A DNA stretch of 64,000 nucleotides. Source: CAWVSB01 sp036960375 (lineage in GTDB: Bacteria > Pseudomonadota > Gammaproteobacteria > Pseudomonadales > CAWVSB01). The notes beneath the pieces were generated by a model that was not told the origin of the DNA, searched no databases, and saw only the letters and a program-made list of their open reading frames with translations. Made by a program: the position numbers and the translations under genes. The stretch lies in contig JBALVY010000004.1 in assembly GCA_036960375.1 (NCBI GenBank), positions 62,001 to 126,000 on the forward strand, read 5' to 3'. Below, one piece after another: positions 8,036-17,491 of the stretch. Every line of letters starts with the position of its first letter. Positions within the stretch are counted from its first letter, which is position 1.

Positions 8036-9526
8036 ATGAAAATAATAGATGCGAAGGAAAAACATGACAAAGTGTTTGGAAAATTGAAATGGCTGCCGTC
8101 TGTGGCAGCGCTGTTGGGTATTGTTTTGTACTGCTCGTCGCTACAGGCAGAAGATGAGCTGAAGCCTGAGCGTCCCAATATCCTTTTTATCCTGCTCGAT
8201 GATATGGGTAAAGAGTGGGTCAGTGCCTATGGCGCGGAAGATATAGAGACGCCTAATATCGATAGCTTGGCGGCGACCGGAATGCGTTTTGATAATGCCT
8301 GGTCGCATCCGCAGTGTACGCCGTCGCGGGTGGCATTGATGAGTGGCCAGTACCCCTTTCGTAATGGCTGGGTCAATCATTGGGATACGCCGCGCTGGGG
8401 GGTGGCCTACTACGATTGGAAGACCAATCCCAGCATGGCGCGAATTTTACAGTCGGCGGGCTATGCGACTGTGGCCGCTGGTAAATGGCAGATTAACGAT
8501 TTCCGCCTGCAGCCCGAGGTGATGGTAAAACATGGCTTTGACGATTACGCCATGTGGACGGGATATGAAGAGGGTGTAGAGGCCAGCGCAGAGCGCTATT
8601 GGAATCCCTATATTCATACTAAAGAGGGCAGTCGGACTTACCCCGGCGAATTTGGCGAGGACATTTTCTCGGACTTTATTCTGGACTTCGTACGTGAGCA
8701 TAAGGACCAGCCGTGGTTTGCCTACTATCCTATGAATCTTCCTCACGGGCCGTTAACAAACACGCCATTGCAGCCAGATGTTAGCGAGAAATACGATATG
8801 CATAAGGCGATGGTAGCTTATGCCGATGTCATTCTGGCGAAACTGATTAACGAGCTTGAGGCGATGGGCGAGCGTGAGAATACCATTATTGTCTGGACCA
8901 CGGATAACGGCACGGCCAGAAATATTAACGGCACATTGAACGGTCGAGCAGTGAAGGGAGGAAAGACCCTGAGCACGGAAAATGGAATTAATTCGCCGTT
9001 TATTGTTAACGCGCCGGGCATGACGCCTGCTGGCGTGATCACCGACGCACTGGTGGATTTCACTGACTTACTGCCAACATTTGCCGAATTGGCAGGTGCT
9101 GAATTACCTGCCGACACGGTATTTGATGGTCAATCTTTCGCGCCTCTGATACAGGGCCTGGCATCAGATGGCCCACGGGATACCATTCTGGCGATGGGTG
9201 GTAGAAATGAAGCCAAGGTGTCGGATCGGGGAGTGGAAAACGGCTACGAATACCGCGACCGCGTCATTCGTGACAAGCGCTATAAGCTATTTGTGCGGTC
9301 TTCGCCGCAACGTGGATATGAACGTCTGGTGGATCTTTGGCAGGACCCGGATGAAAGCGAAAATCTTCTGGGCAGTGATGACCCCACGGTAGCCCAGGCT
9401 CGCGCCAGGCTTATCGATGCGGCGGAAAAACTCCCGGATCGAGATAATGATTCGCGCTATACCCGCAGAGCGGCCAATCCCTGGGATCTTCCGGTAAGTG
9501 TTCGTAGTCAGGAATGGAAACAATAA
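8036..9526 (+). CDS. secreted type I sulfatase (CTPSR; His of GKWH replaced by Gln)
   Basis: The 496-residue protein has a long N-region and a signal peptide ending near LYCSSLQAED. It carries PNILFILLDDMGKEW, the formylglycine motif C-T-P-S-R (C94, TGT 8315-8317) and WTTDNGTAR. In the block that normally reads GKWH it has GKWQ (Q152), losing the His that in characterised sulfatases contacts substrate sulfate. The stop at 9524-9526 overlaps the next gene's ATG (TAATG). A strong GAGGAAGG site precedes ATG 8005, which opens a 20-codon frame ending at 8067, overlapping this start. Translation of the sulfatase may be coupled to that leader, since the AGAGG before ATG 8036 is very close. Family firm, specificity unknown. 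Confidence 0.88.
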   Translation: MKIIDAKEKHDKVFGKLKWLPSVAALLGIVLYCSSLQAEDELKPERPNILFILLDDMGKEWVSAYGAEDIETPNIDSLAATGMRFDNAWSHPQCTPSRVALMSGQYPFRNGWVNHWDTPRWGVAYYDWKTNPSMARILQSAGYATVAAGKWQINDFRLQPEVMVKHGFDDYAMWTGYEEGVEASAERYWNPYIHTKEGSRTYPGEFGEDIFSDFILDFVREHKDQPWFAYYPMNLPHGPLTNTPLQPDVSEKYDMHKAMVAYADVILAKLINELEAMGERENTIIVWTTDNGTARNINGTLNGRAVKGGKTLSTENGINSPFIVNAPGMTPAGVITDALVDFTDLLPTFAELAGAELPADTVFDGQSFAPLIQGLASDGPRDTILAMGGRNEAKVSDRGVENGYEYRDRVIRDKRYKLFVRSSPQRGYERLVDLWQDPDESENLLGSDDPTVAQARARLIDAAEKLPDRDNDSRYTRRAANPWDLPVSVRSQEWKQ

Positions 9527-11715
9527 TGATGTGTATTAAAGAGAACCTCTTCAGTGTCTGCAGTGCGTTGATAATGTCCTTCTGTTTGTTGGCTATTTCG
9601 AATGTTACCGGTGCCGGTGAAGTCAATATTGTGTACGTGGCGACTGATGGAGAGGACAGCAGCAAAAACCACGCAGGGAGTATTGATAGACCTTATCGCA
9701 GTCTCGCCTTTGCTCTGTCTCATGCCGAAAAAGGTCAGTGGGTTGTTATGCGAGGTGGACGTTACCACGAGTCGGCCGGCATCCGGGGACTGAAGCAGGT
9801 ATCTCTCTATGCCTACCCCGGTGAGCAGGTGGTATTTGATGGCACCGTCGCGATAGAAAATATTTCATCCAATGGCAAGTGGACTCAAGTATCCAGCAAT
9901 ATCTACCGGCACGCTGTAAGGCAACCGGTAATGCAACTATTTAGGGACGGCGAGGCATTGGTGCCGGCTCGATGGCCAAACGCCTCTTTTGAAACAGGTA
10001 CGATTTATACTCGCGATGTATGGGCGCTTGCTGATAGAAAGCTCTCTCGTAACGGTCGCGCAGTCAATGACGACAGCGCGCACTCGTTGGCTAATTCAGG
10101 CCTCGATCTTTCTGATGCCTTGGTAATTGCTAATTTTGGCAGCTTCCAGACATGGACCCGCAGAATTACGCAACACACGCCGGGTGAGGGCACCTTCGAA
10201 TTTGAGCAAGTGCCAAATTTTCGTCAGGGCTCGCCAGGCCTCTATTATTACGTAGAAGGTAAGTTGGAGTTTCTTGACCAGCCTGAGGAATGGTATTACG
10301 ACCCGGTCGAGAAAGCGGTATATATTTGGAGCGATGACAAACCGGCAGACGATTATCGGGCTAAAGTGCAGTCTTATGCTATTAACGGCCGCGGATGGCA
10401 GTCAGTGCTGATTAACGGTATTGATTTTTTCGCGACAACCATGCGTTGTGAAAACTGCTCCGATCTGACGGTAGAGAATGTTAATTTTGATTACGCCTCT
10501 GTCTCTAAACGAATGTTGGCTGGCGATAATTATCAGTCGGACCTTACCTATTTCTCCTCTCGTGACGTGGACAGTGGCATTACCATTCGTAACTGTCGCA
10601 TTAGCCATACCGACTCCCAAGCGTTGGTTATCAAGGCTGACTTCGCTGTTATTGAAAATTGTGAATTCGCCAATATCGATTATGCCGCCAGCGACAGCTA
10701 TCATCATGGCGAGTCGATTCATCTCGATGGCAAGGGCAATATCTTTCGGGGTAATACCATTGTTAATGCTGGAGCGTCGTCGGCTCTTTCGGCCACGGAT
10801 TGGTTTGTTGCCGAATTTAATGATATTTCTCGCACTGGTTTTGCACAGTCCGACGGCGCCATGATTCATGTGCGGATACCCTCACAAACCGGTGTCAAAG
10901 TGCGTTTTAACTGGTGTCATGACTCACCCAAATACGGTGTACGATTTGACGCGCCAATCCCGCCGGTAAGATGGGGTAACAATGGTCTTATTCACCATAA
11001 TGTGGTGTGGAATGCCGCTGGCATTATGGTGAAAGGTGAACAACATAAGATCTTCCACAACTTAACCATGGCGAACGCAGGGATAGATTTGCGCATTCTG
11101 GATGACAGCAGCGATGGCGGTGGCGGTAACAGGGGCACCGTAACAATGAACAACGCCTCTGATTCAATATCGGGTCATCGCAAGAAACAGTCTCCTGTTC
11201 CCGGAGAGTCTGCGGCTAATTTTAACGGCCTGGAATCCGCTGTTAATCTTTCTGATCAATTGCAGGATCCGGCAAGCCTGGATTTCAGGCCCAAAGAAAA
11301 CTCGGTCTTATTGGGTGCCGGAGAGCCTATTGCAGCCGTCCGCTATCCCGATAGCGATAGCATTGATATCGGCCCCTATCGGCGAGACGACAAATATTAC
11401 TGGATCCCTGGGCGTCAGGCGGAGGCTGCGTCCCGGCCGATTCCTGCAGATGGCGCTACAGTCAATGCTGCGCCTGTTGACCTGATATGGCTGCAGGCCT
11501 GGCAGTCGGCGGAGCATTATCTTTATTTCGGTAAGGATCCTCGCAAGGTCGACAAGGCCGATGTGAATGATGAGGAATTTCAGGGCAAGATTGATCTGGA
11601 AAGTAATATGTTTAGCGCCGGGAAACTGACAGCTGGTGACTGGTATTGGCGTGTCGATGCGCAGGTGGGTGAGGATGTAAAGAAAGGTAAAGTTTGGGCG
11701 TTTTCAGTGAAATAG
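9526..11715 (+). CDS. secreted right-handed parallel beta-helix protein, distantly GH141-like
   Basis: ATG 9526 or 9529 is preferred over in-frame ATG 9514, because translation from the TAATG overlap with the sulfatase stop gives a good signal peptide (ENLFSVCSALIMSFCLL). The ~729-residue protein starts with YVATDGEDSSKNHAGS and RPYRSLAFAL, typical of beta-helix carbohydrate-active enzymes. It continues with ALVPARWPNASF and many short coil repeats (IENCEF, IRNCRI, IHHNVVWN), and ends in a ~100-residue fibronectin-III-like domain (DWYWRVDAQV). It is a clear paralogue of the lipoprotein at 48519 and a distant relative of the GH141-like protein at 39370. Activity is unknown: a fucosidase, endo-fucanase or lyase are all possible. 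Its coupling to sulfatases ties it to the same substrate. Confidence 0.8.
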   Translation: MMCIKENLFSVCSALIMSFCLLAISNVTGAGEVNIVYVATDGEDSSKNHAGSIDRPYRSLAFALSHAEKGQWVVMRGGRYHESAGIRGLKQVSLYAYPGEQVVFDGTVAIENISSNGKWTQVSSNIYRHAVRQPVMQLFRDGEALVPARWPNASFETGTIYTRDVWALADRKLSRNGRAVNDDSAHSLANSGLDLSDALVIANFGSFQTWTRRITQHTPGEGTFEFEQVPNFRQGSPGLYYYVEGKLEFLDQPEEWYYDPVEKAVYIWSDDKPADDYRAKVQSYAINGRGWQSVLINGIDFFATTMRCENCSDLTVENVNFDYASVSKRMLAGDNYQSDLTYFSSRDVDSGITIRNCRISHTDSQALVIKADFAVIENCEFANIDYAASDSYHHGESIHLDGKGNIFRGNTIVNAGASSALSATDWFVAEFNDISRTGFAQSDGAMIHVRIPSQTGVKVRFNWCHDSPKYGVRFDAPIPPVRWGNNGLIHHNVVWNAAGIMVKGEQHKIFHNLTMANAGIDLRILDDSSDGGGGNRGTVTMNNASDSISGHRKKQSPVPGESAANFNGLESAVNLSDQLQDPASLDFRPKENSVLLGAGEPIAAVRYPDSDSIDIGPYRRDDKYYWIPGRQAEAASRPIPADGATVNAAPVDLIWLQAWQSAEHYLYFGKDPRKVDKADVNDEEFQGKIDLESNMFSAGKLTAGDWYWRVDAQVGEDVKKGKVWAFSVK

Positions 11716-11784
11716 AAGATGACTCGTGGTAATTTTGTTCAATCATTAACGTCGGGATGTATCGACAGCGGGAGAGATTGAACC

Positions 11785-13152
11785 GTGCAAAAGCAAGACC
11801 TTGAAGTGGCGATTGCCGTCAACAGATATGGGTTAGGTTCACGGCCAGGCGAGTGGCAGGCCGCTAAGAGAGATCCAAAACAATGGCTGCTTGATCAGAT
11901 GGTGAGCCCTCAGTTCGACCCGGCGGTCGGAAATCTCGATATGGCCTACGACGCGCTGGCCGTTAGCCGCGACATGAAAAAACAGAAAAAGCAGATGCTT
12001 GCTCAGGGCATGGAAGCAGAAAAAGGTAAAAATGATCCCACTAAGGGGCTACAACGTAATCTGATACGAGACGGATTTGAACGTTCGTTAATGACCGAAC
12101 AGCCCTTTAGCATGCGCATGTTTGACTTCTTTTCCAACCACTTCAGTATTACCACCGGCGGTAATGTTCTGGGGGCGGTCGGGCCTCTGCTGGAGCGCGA
12201 AGCGATCGCGCCAAATCTGTTTGGTCGATTTGAACATATGTTGCTGGCAGTAGAGCAGCATCCGGCTATGTTGGTTTATCTGAATAACGAAAAATCTATC
12301 GGCCCTCACTCCCGTATGGGGAAGAAAAAGGGCGGTGGTTTAAATGAGAATCTAGCGCGAGAAATACTGGAACTGCATACGCTCGGGGTAGATGGTGGCT
12401 ATGATTTAGACGATATACAGCAGTTGGCAATGGCTATCAGTGGCTGGAGTGTCTCGCGAGGTAGGGACAAAGAGCCTCAGCAAGGTTTTATCTTCCGCCA
12501 ATACGGCCATGAGCCAGGTAAACGTGAAATTCTTGGTACATCGTATTCCCAGCAGGGAGTTAAACAGGGGCAGGCGGTTTTACGCGACTTGGCCAAGCAC
12601 CCTTCAACCGCCCGCTTTATTTCACAGAAAATGGTGCGCTATTTCATTAGTGACGAGCCCTCATCAGATCTTGTCGATGCGATGGAAAATACGTGGATGC
12701 AGACCGGGGGAAACATAAAGGCCGTGACGACTACCATGCTTGGGCATGAGGACGCCTGGGCCCCGACATTAGAGAAGTTCAAAACCCCACGCGAGTTTGT
12801 GATCTCGTGTTTACGTGCCTGTGATGTAACACCGGGTTCCCGAAAGACAGCTCGCTTCAACAAGCAGTTTGTTGGTACTTTGAGCGCGATGGGTCAAGCG
12901 CCTTTTAAAGCAGGCTCGCCAGCGGGCTACAGTAGCGACAATGAGTCCTGGACAGGTGCTGACGCATTAATGAAGCGTATTGACTGGGTCTCACAGCTGA
13001 CCGACCGGGTAAAGAGGGATCCGATTAAAGTAGCGCAGCAGACCCTTGGAGACAGTTTGTCTGAAACAACACGTCTGGCGGTGAGCCGAGCAGAAAGCAG
13101 GCAACAGGGCTTGGCCCTGTTATTACTCAGCCCTGAATTTCAACGACGTTAA
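11785..13152 (+). CDS. DUF1800 family protein, no export signal
   Basis: The 455-residue protein starts at GTG 11785, behind a GGGAGAG site. An in-frame TGA at 11779-11781 excludes a longer N-terminus, so the protein begins VNRYGLGSRPGEW without signal peptide. DUF1800 landmarks are MRMFDFFSNHFS, LNENLAREILELHTLGVDGGY and MVRYFISDEPS. The family has no settled biochemical function; its genes commonly sit next to DUF1501 genes in marine bacteria and Planctomycetes. The next gene here, 13 bases downstream, is DUF1501 with a twin-arginine-like signal. Export as a partner of that protein is possible (inference). Confidence 0.85.
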   Translation: MQKQDLEVAIAVNRYGLGSRPGEWQAAKRDPKQWLLDQMVSPQFDPAVGNLDMAYDALAVSRDMKKQKKQMLAQGMEAEKGKNDPTKGLQRNLIRDGFERSLMTEQPFSMRMFDFFSNHFSITTGGNVLGAVGPLLEREAIAPNLFGRFEHMLLAVEQHPAMLVYLNNEKSIGPHSRMGKKKGGGLNENLAREILELHTLGVDGGYDLDDIQQLAMAISGWSVSRGRDKEPQQGFIFRQYGHEPGKREILGTSYSQQGVKQGQAVLRDLAKHPSTARFISQKMVRYFISDEPSSDLVDAMENTWMQTGGNIKAVTTTMLGHEDAWAPTLEKFKTPREFVISCLRACDVTPGSRKTARFNKQFVGTLSAMGQAPFKAGSPAGYSSDNESWTGADALMKRIDWVSQLTDRVKRDPIKVAQQTLGDSLSETTRLAVSRAESRQQGLALLLLSPEFQRR

Positions 13153-13168
13153 GCCGGGAGTTATTGTG

Positions 13169-14302
13169 ATGCAAAGAAGACAACTGTTGAGATTAGCTGG
13201 CGCAGGAATGCTTAGCTGGAATGTGCCTTTTGCACTAGCGGGGCAAACCCAGCGACCCAAGGTTATTTGGGTTCTACTCCGCGGTGGCATGGATTCATTG
13301 CATTGCGTTTTACCCTTGGCCGATGATGATTTAATGCGCCAGCGCGAGGGCATTGTGGCCGGCGTCGCCGATAAAGCGCTGCCGCTCGAGCAGGGTTTTG
13401 CACTCCACCCCGCAATGGATAATATGTACAAGCTGTATGGGCAGGGTGAGTTGATTCCGATAGTTGCAACAGGCTCTGGTGCTGAAACACGATCTCACTT
13501 TCGGGCACAGGATTTTATTGAATGCGGGCTGCCAGAACTCAACCATGATAGCGGTTGGCTCAATAGGGCTGTTGTCGCTCATCAAGGTGAAGGCCTGGCG
13601 ATCGCCCATTCCATTCCCGTCAGTCTACGCGGCGATCTTCTGGCAAAAACCTGGTTTCCCGACTCGCTCCCCCCAGCCGAGGATGATCTTTACGCCAGGC
13701 TTCAAGGTCTTTATCAGGACGATACGCTATTGCACGATCGCTTGATGGATGGTCTAGAAACGCGCGATAAACTCGGTGATATGAAGAGCAGTAAAGCGTC
13801 ACAGCGCTTTACTTCCTTAGCGGATTCTTGCGCCAGATTAATGGTGCAGGCTGATGGGCCCGATTGCGCCATGTTAGAGATGGGAGGATGGGATACTCAT
13901 AATAATGCTCAGTTTCGACTAAATCGCCAGTTTAGTGAGCTCGATGCAGGAATTGCTCGAATGAAACGGTTATTAGGCACTCAATGGAATAACACGGTAG
14001 TCATGGTTGCCAGTGAATTTGGTCGCACCGTTGCCGAGAACGGAACCAAAGGCAGTGATCACGGAACCGGAGGAGCAATGTTCCTCGCAGGCGGTGCGGT
14101 ACAAGGTGGTCGCGTCATGGGCGACTGGCCGGGGCTGGCTAAGTCCAACCAATTTGAAGGCCGCGACCTACGACCAACGACCGACGTAAGAGCTTGGATG
14201 GCGGCAACCTTGCATCAACACTGGCAGCTGAGTGAGTCTCAGTTACAGAATGTATTTCCCGGCATCTCACCGGTTGATGCTCGTCTTATTAAGCGTGTTT
14301 GA
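13169..14302 (+). CDS. DUF1501 family protein, twin-arginine signal, alkaline-phosphatase superfamily
   Basis: ATG 13169 is preferred, 8 bases after GGGAG; GTG 13166 is in frame directly before it. The N-terminus MQRRQLLRLAGAGMLSW resembles a Tat signal. Landmarks of DUF1501 (alkaline-phosphatase/sulfatase clan) are LLRGGMDSLHC near residue 37, EMGGWDTHNN, VASEFGRT and GSDHGTGGAMF, all of which supply likely metal ligands. In the other DUF1501 protein here (26390) the last block reads SDHGWGGH, so this copy has lost a His. The ~377-residue protein should be periplasmic. Its function is unknown; a hydrolase acting on phosphate or sulfate esters is a guess from the fold. Confidence 0.85.
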   Translation: MQRRQLLRLAGAGMLSWNVPFALAGQTQRPKVIWVLLRGGMDSLHCVLPLADDDLMRQREGIVAGVADKALPLEQGFALHPAMDNMYKLYGQGELIPIVATGSGAETRSHFRAQDFIECGLPELNHDSGWLNRAVVAHQGEGLAIAHSIPVSLRGDLLAKTWFPDSLPPAEDDLYARLQGLYQDDTLLHDRLMDGLETRDKLGDMKSSKASQRFTSLADSCARLMVQADGPDCAMLEMGGWDTHNNAQFRLNRQFSELDAGIARMKRLLGTQWNNTVVMVASEFGRTVAENGTKGSDHGTGGAMFLAGGAVQGGRVMGDWPGLAKSNQFEGRDLRPTTDVRAWMAATLHQHWQLSESQLQNVFPGISPVDARLIKRV

Positions 14303-14359
14303 TGAGCGTAGAGAAAAAGTGATCGGAAGTAGAAAAAAGCTGTGATTCTCCAATTAAAA

Positions 14360-14379
14360 GTATATTATATATAAAAATC
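14360..14379 (+). promoter_or_regulatory. AT-rich promoter/operator motif upstream of a sulfatase gene
   Basis: GTATATTATATATAAAAATC lies 16 bases before the start at 14395. It matches 18 of 20 positions of the element at 46788-46807 and 16 of 20 of the near-palindrome at 22946-22965. TATATT at 14361-14366 could serve as a -10 box, but no good -35 is present, suggesting activator dependence or an operator role. A CGGAG ribosome site follows at 14384-14388. Confidence 0.45.
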
Positions 14380-14394
14380 ATATCGGAGAATATC

Positions 14395-16014
14395 ATGTTA
14401 TCGGTAGTAAAACGAGTAATGCGCATTGTTGCTGTCACCACTATGGCGCTGGCAGGATGGTGTCAGGCGGCCGACCAACGACCCAACATTTTATTTATTA
14501 TCACCGACGATCAACATCGTATTGATTTTAATTTTCTGTCCGAAGGTCGAGACCAACAGGGCAATGCATTTAACTTAACGCCCAATATTGATCGTCTGTC
14601 CAATGAAGGTGTGATATTCAATTCCATGTTTGCCACTACCTCGGTTTGCACGCCAAGCCGTTTTTCGGTGTTGAGCGGGCGCTATGCTAGCCGTGCGGAG
14701 AGTCACCGGTTTACTCGGGACCTGGAGGAATTTGGCCAGGCCAATGTATCTTTTAATACCCATATTCTCGAGAGTACGCCAAATCTCGCGTCTACCTTAA
14801 AAGCGGCGGGGTATTTCACCGGCGGCGTAGGAAAGAATCACGTTATAGAGGCGGAATTTCCCCATAAGATTAAGCGCGATGTTGATGTTACCGACAAAAA
14901 TGTAAAGCGTCAGCTTAGAGCTAATCAGGACGCTCAGATTGCCGCCTATCATGCCGTGGGTTTCGATTTTGCTGATCGTATTTATGCCGGTAACGTGCCG
15001 GGCCAATACCCCAAGGCGGTAGAAGGCCACAATCAAGATTGGATTACTGAAGGTGCGATTAACTTCCTCGATCAGGCCGCGCAAAAAGAGCAGCCTTTCT
15101 TTCTTTATTTTGGTACTACGCTGGAACATGGTCCTCACAAACAGGGCAGCAAATATAAGGCCGACCCCCGTATGACGCCTGTTGGTTTGCTGGCCGAAGA
15201 AGATGTTCCAAAGGTTCAACCCAACCGGGCGTCATTGAAGCAAAGAGTAGATGAAGCCGGTCTGGAAGAAAGAGCGGCAGATGTCTTGTGGCTTGACGAT
15301 GGCATTGGTGCTGTTTTGCAAAAGCTGGATGCTATCGGTGAACTGGATAACACCGTTATATTCTATTTTGATGACCACGGCGTCGAGGGCGGTAAAGGAT
15401 CCCTATATCAAGGTGGAGTATTAACACCTTCTTTTGTTTGGGGACCAAAATATTTTAAGGGCGGGCGAGAGTTGAACGAAATTGTGGCTAATATAGACTT
15501 TGCCCCAACTATTTATGAGCTTGCGGGGGTTCCGGCCAAGGCTAAGCCGGTAGTTGATGGTGAGAGCTTTGTAAGTCTGCTAAATGAAACAAAGTCTGAT
15601 TGGCGTTCTGAATTAGTCATGGAGATTGGTATGACTCGCGCCATAATTAGCGACGGATGGAAATATCTGGCGTTCAATGTTCCCGAAGGGAAAGCTAATA
15701 TGGCTATGGATCGTCGAGCCAAGTTGGCTGGCAGCCAAAGCAAAAAACCAAACCAAAACAATAAGGCTACCGACCCCTGGATGCACATGGGTGACACACC
15801 CGGTGGTCGAGGTCTGGAAGGCCTGGTTTTAAAAAGCTATGGTGAAGAAAACTATTTTCAGCCAGAACAGCTTTATCATTATGCGGTTGATCCGCGTGAG
15901 CGTAACAATCTTATAACTGATCCACAATATGCAGATCGTCGTGCTGATTTACGTCGCCGATTGGCGAACGAACTACAGGATTTTCCGGGTAACTTCGGTG
16001 ACTTGAAACCGTGA
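14395..16014 (+). CDS. secreted type I sulfatase (CTPSR) with GKNH and DDHG variants
   Basis: The 539-residue protein has a signal peptide (VTTMALAGWCQAA) and PNILFIITDDQHRIDF as metal site. The formylglycine motif is C-T-P-S-R, C85 at TGC 14647-14649. The usual GKWH block reads GKNH (K147, N148, H149) and the second metal site reads FDDHG, not DNG; both are sub-family type variations. A long C-terminal part (WMHMGDTPGGRGLEG, LYHYAVDPRERNNL) completes the sulfatase fold. It is probably periplasmic. It begins a new transcription unit with the AT-rich motif at 14360 and is followed after 55 bases by the efflux triad. Exact regiospecificity unknown. Confidence 0.88.
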   Translation: MLSVVKRVMRIVAVTTMALAGWCQAADQRPNILFIITDDQHRIDFNFLSEGRDQQGNAFNLTPNIDRLSNEGVIFNSMFATTSVCTPSRFSVLSGRYASRAESHRFTRDLEEFGQANVSFNTHILESTPNLASTLKAAGYFTGGVGKNHVIEAEFPHKIKRDVDVTDKNVKRQLRANQDAQIAAYHAVGFDFADRIYAGNVPGQYPKAVEGHNQDWITEGAINFLDQAAQKEQPFFLYFGTTLEHGPHKQGSKYKADPRMTPVGLLAEEDVPKVQPNRASLKQRVDEAGLEERAADVLWLDDGIGAVLQKLDAIGELDNTVIFYFDDHGVEGGKGSLYQGGVLTPSFVWGPKYFKGGRELNEIVANIDFAPTIYELAGVPAKAKPVVDGESFVSLLNETKSDWRSELVMEIGMTRAIISDGWKYLAFNVPEGKANMAMDRRAKLAGSQSKKPNQNNKATDPWMHMGDTPGGRGLEGLVLKSYGEENYFQPEQLYHYAVDPRERNNLITDPQYADRRADLRRRLANELQDFPGNFGDLKP

Positions 16015-16069
16015 GTCTTAAGTTGCTGTGTTGGAGTATAAGGATTGATTAGTCGTTGAAGGTGATTTC

Positions 16070-17488
16070 ATGCCGCTAGCAGAGTTGCTACGGTTATCAA
16101 AACTACTGGTGATTCCACTACTGCTTGGAATAACAGCCTGTGCCTCCAATACCCAGCCTCTGCCAGAGCAGGGCCAGCTGGTGCCCAAGCTGCCTGAGCA
16201 GTTCAGTATTTCTGGCGAAGGTGAATTACCCCTGCAATGGTGGCAGAATTTCGACGATACGCAGCTTAATCAGTGGGTCGAACTCGGTTTACAATCCAAT
16301 AACTCTTTGGCGGCAAGCATTGCTCGCTTAGATGCCGATCGGGCTGTGATAACTCAGTCACACAGCAAGCGTTTTCCCGACCTGCAGCTTTCGGGCAACG
16401 TAGCAGGCAGGCGCATAGAGGGAGAGCAACTTTATACCAGCCGCATCGGTCTGGATTCCAGTTGGGAACTGGATTTGTGGGGACGGCTATCGTCACTGGA
16501 AGATAGATCCCGTTGGGACTACTTCGGTGGAGAGGCCACAACCAAGCTGCGAGCCAATCTGGTGGCGGGAAATATCTCACAGACCTGGTATAGCTGGGTA
16601 TCGGAGTTTGAAAAAGATCGCTTGCTCACCGAACAATATGATCGGGTTGAAAGGGCCCTGCTGGTAATTCGCAAGCGCTTTAGTCTGGGCAATGATTCGG
16701 CTACCGATATCTGGCAGCAGGAACGCCTACTGGAATCTATTCACACTCAGCAGTTGCGTACCCGCCGTGATCTGGAATTGAATCGCCAGCGTCTGGCGAA
16801 CTGGGTTGGGGTATCGGTTGATCGCATTCCGGCAAGCCCTAACGGTACGCTTCCGCAGTTACAGGCTCTGCCTGATACGGGTCTTGTGGTAAATGCCTTA
16901 ATAGAACGTCCCGATATACAGCGCGCCTACGCTTCATTGCGATCGGCCGATGCGTCACTTGCCACGGCAGTGGCTGACCGCTTACCGCGGATTACCCTGC
17001 GTGCCAGCGCCGATTCGGTGCGGGCTGGCAGCAGTGAGTTATTTGACGCGTGGATTACCGAAATAGCAGCAGGTCTGGTAATGCCAATCTTTGATGCGGG
17101 GCAGCGACGCGCGGTTGTCGATCAGCGCGAGGCCTTGCGGTCGGCGGCACTCTCCGATTACCGGCAAAGCTGGTTCGATGCCATTATGGAAGTAGAGGAT
17201 GCACTAACCCGTAATAAGTATCAGGTTGAGGTTGTCGAGAGCATCGAAACTCAACTTCAGTTAGCACGTAAAACGGAAGGTGTTTCGCGCTTGTCTTATT
17301 TGGTAGGCAGTGAAGATTATTTACGCTTGTTGCGTAGCCAAGAGACCACTCTGTTTCTCGAGCGCCAATACGTTGATGCTCAATTGTTACTAGTCGAGTT
17401 GCGAATAGCCCTGTATAGGTCTTTAAGTCATGGCGAGTTTATTACACCAGGTAAGGATACTGACATTGTATCACGGCGGAGTATGTAA
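16070..17488 (+). CDS. outer-membrane efflux lipoprotein, TolC/NodT (OprM) family
   Basis: The 472-residue protein has a lipoprotein signal with lipobox GITAC (Cys near residue 25), then PLQWWQNFDDTQLNQWV, the typical entry of RND outer-membrane factors. Two long coiled-coil hairpins follow; SSWELDLWGRL and AGLVMPIFDAGQRRA are family landmarks repeated in each half. It should form the trimeric outer-membrane duct of the pump encoded by the next two genes. The membrane-fusion gene starts 3 bases after this stop, so the three form an operon. Substrate is not readable. Lying between sulfatase genes is unusual. Confidence 0.9.
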   Translation: MPLAELLRLSKLLVIPLLLGITACASNTQPLPEQGQLVPKLPEQFSISGEGELPLQWWQNFDDTQLNQWVELGLQSNNSLAASIARLDADRAVITQSHSKRFPDLQLSGNVAGRRIEGEQLYTSRIGLDSSWELDLWGRLSSLEDRSRWDYFGGEATTKLRANLVAGNISQTWYSWVSEFEKDRLLTEQYDRVERALLVIRKRFSLGNDSATDIWQQERLLESIHTQQLRTRRDLELNRQRLANWVGVSVDRIPASPNGTLPQLQALPDTGLVVNALIERPDIQRAYASLRSADASLATAVADRLPRITLRASADSVRAGSSELFDAWITEIAAGLVMPIFDAGQRRAVVDQREALRSAALSDYRQSWFDAIMEVEDALTRNKYQVEVVESIETQLQLARKTEGVSRLSYLVGSEDYLRLLRSQETTLFLERQYVDAQLLLVELRIALYRSLSHGEFITPGKDTDIVSRRSM

Positions 17489-17491
17489 GGA

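Noticed and set aside
8005..8067. 20-codon leader frame with a strong ribosome site before the sulfatase at 8036
   Set aside because: No attenuator structure or repeated regulatory codons are visible, so I do not list it as a gene; it is noted under the sulfatase as possible translational coupling.
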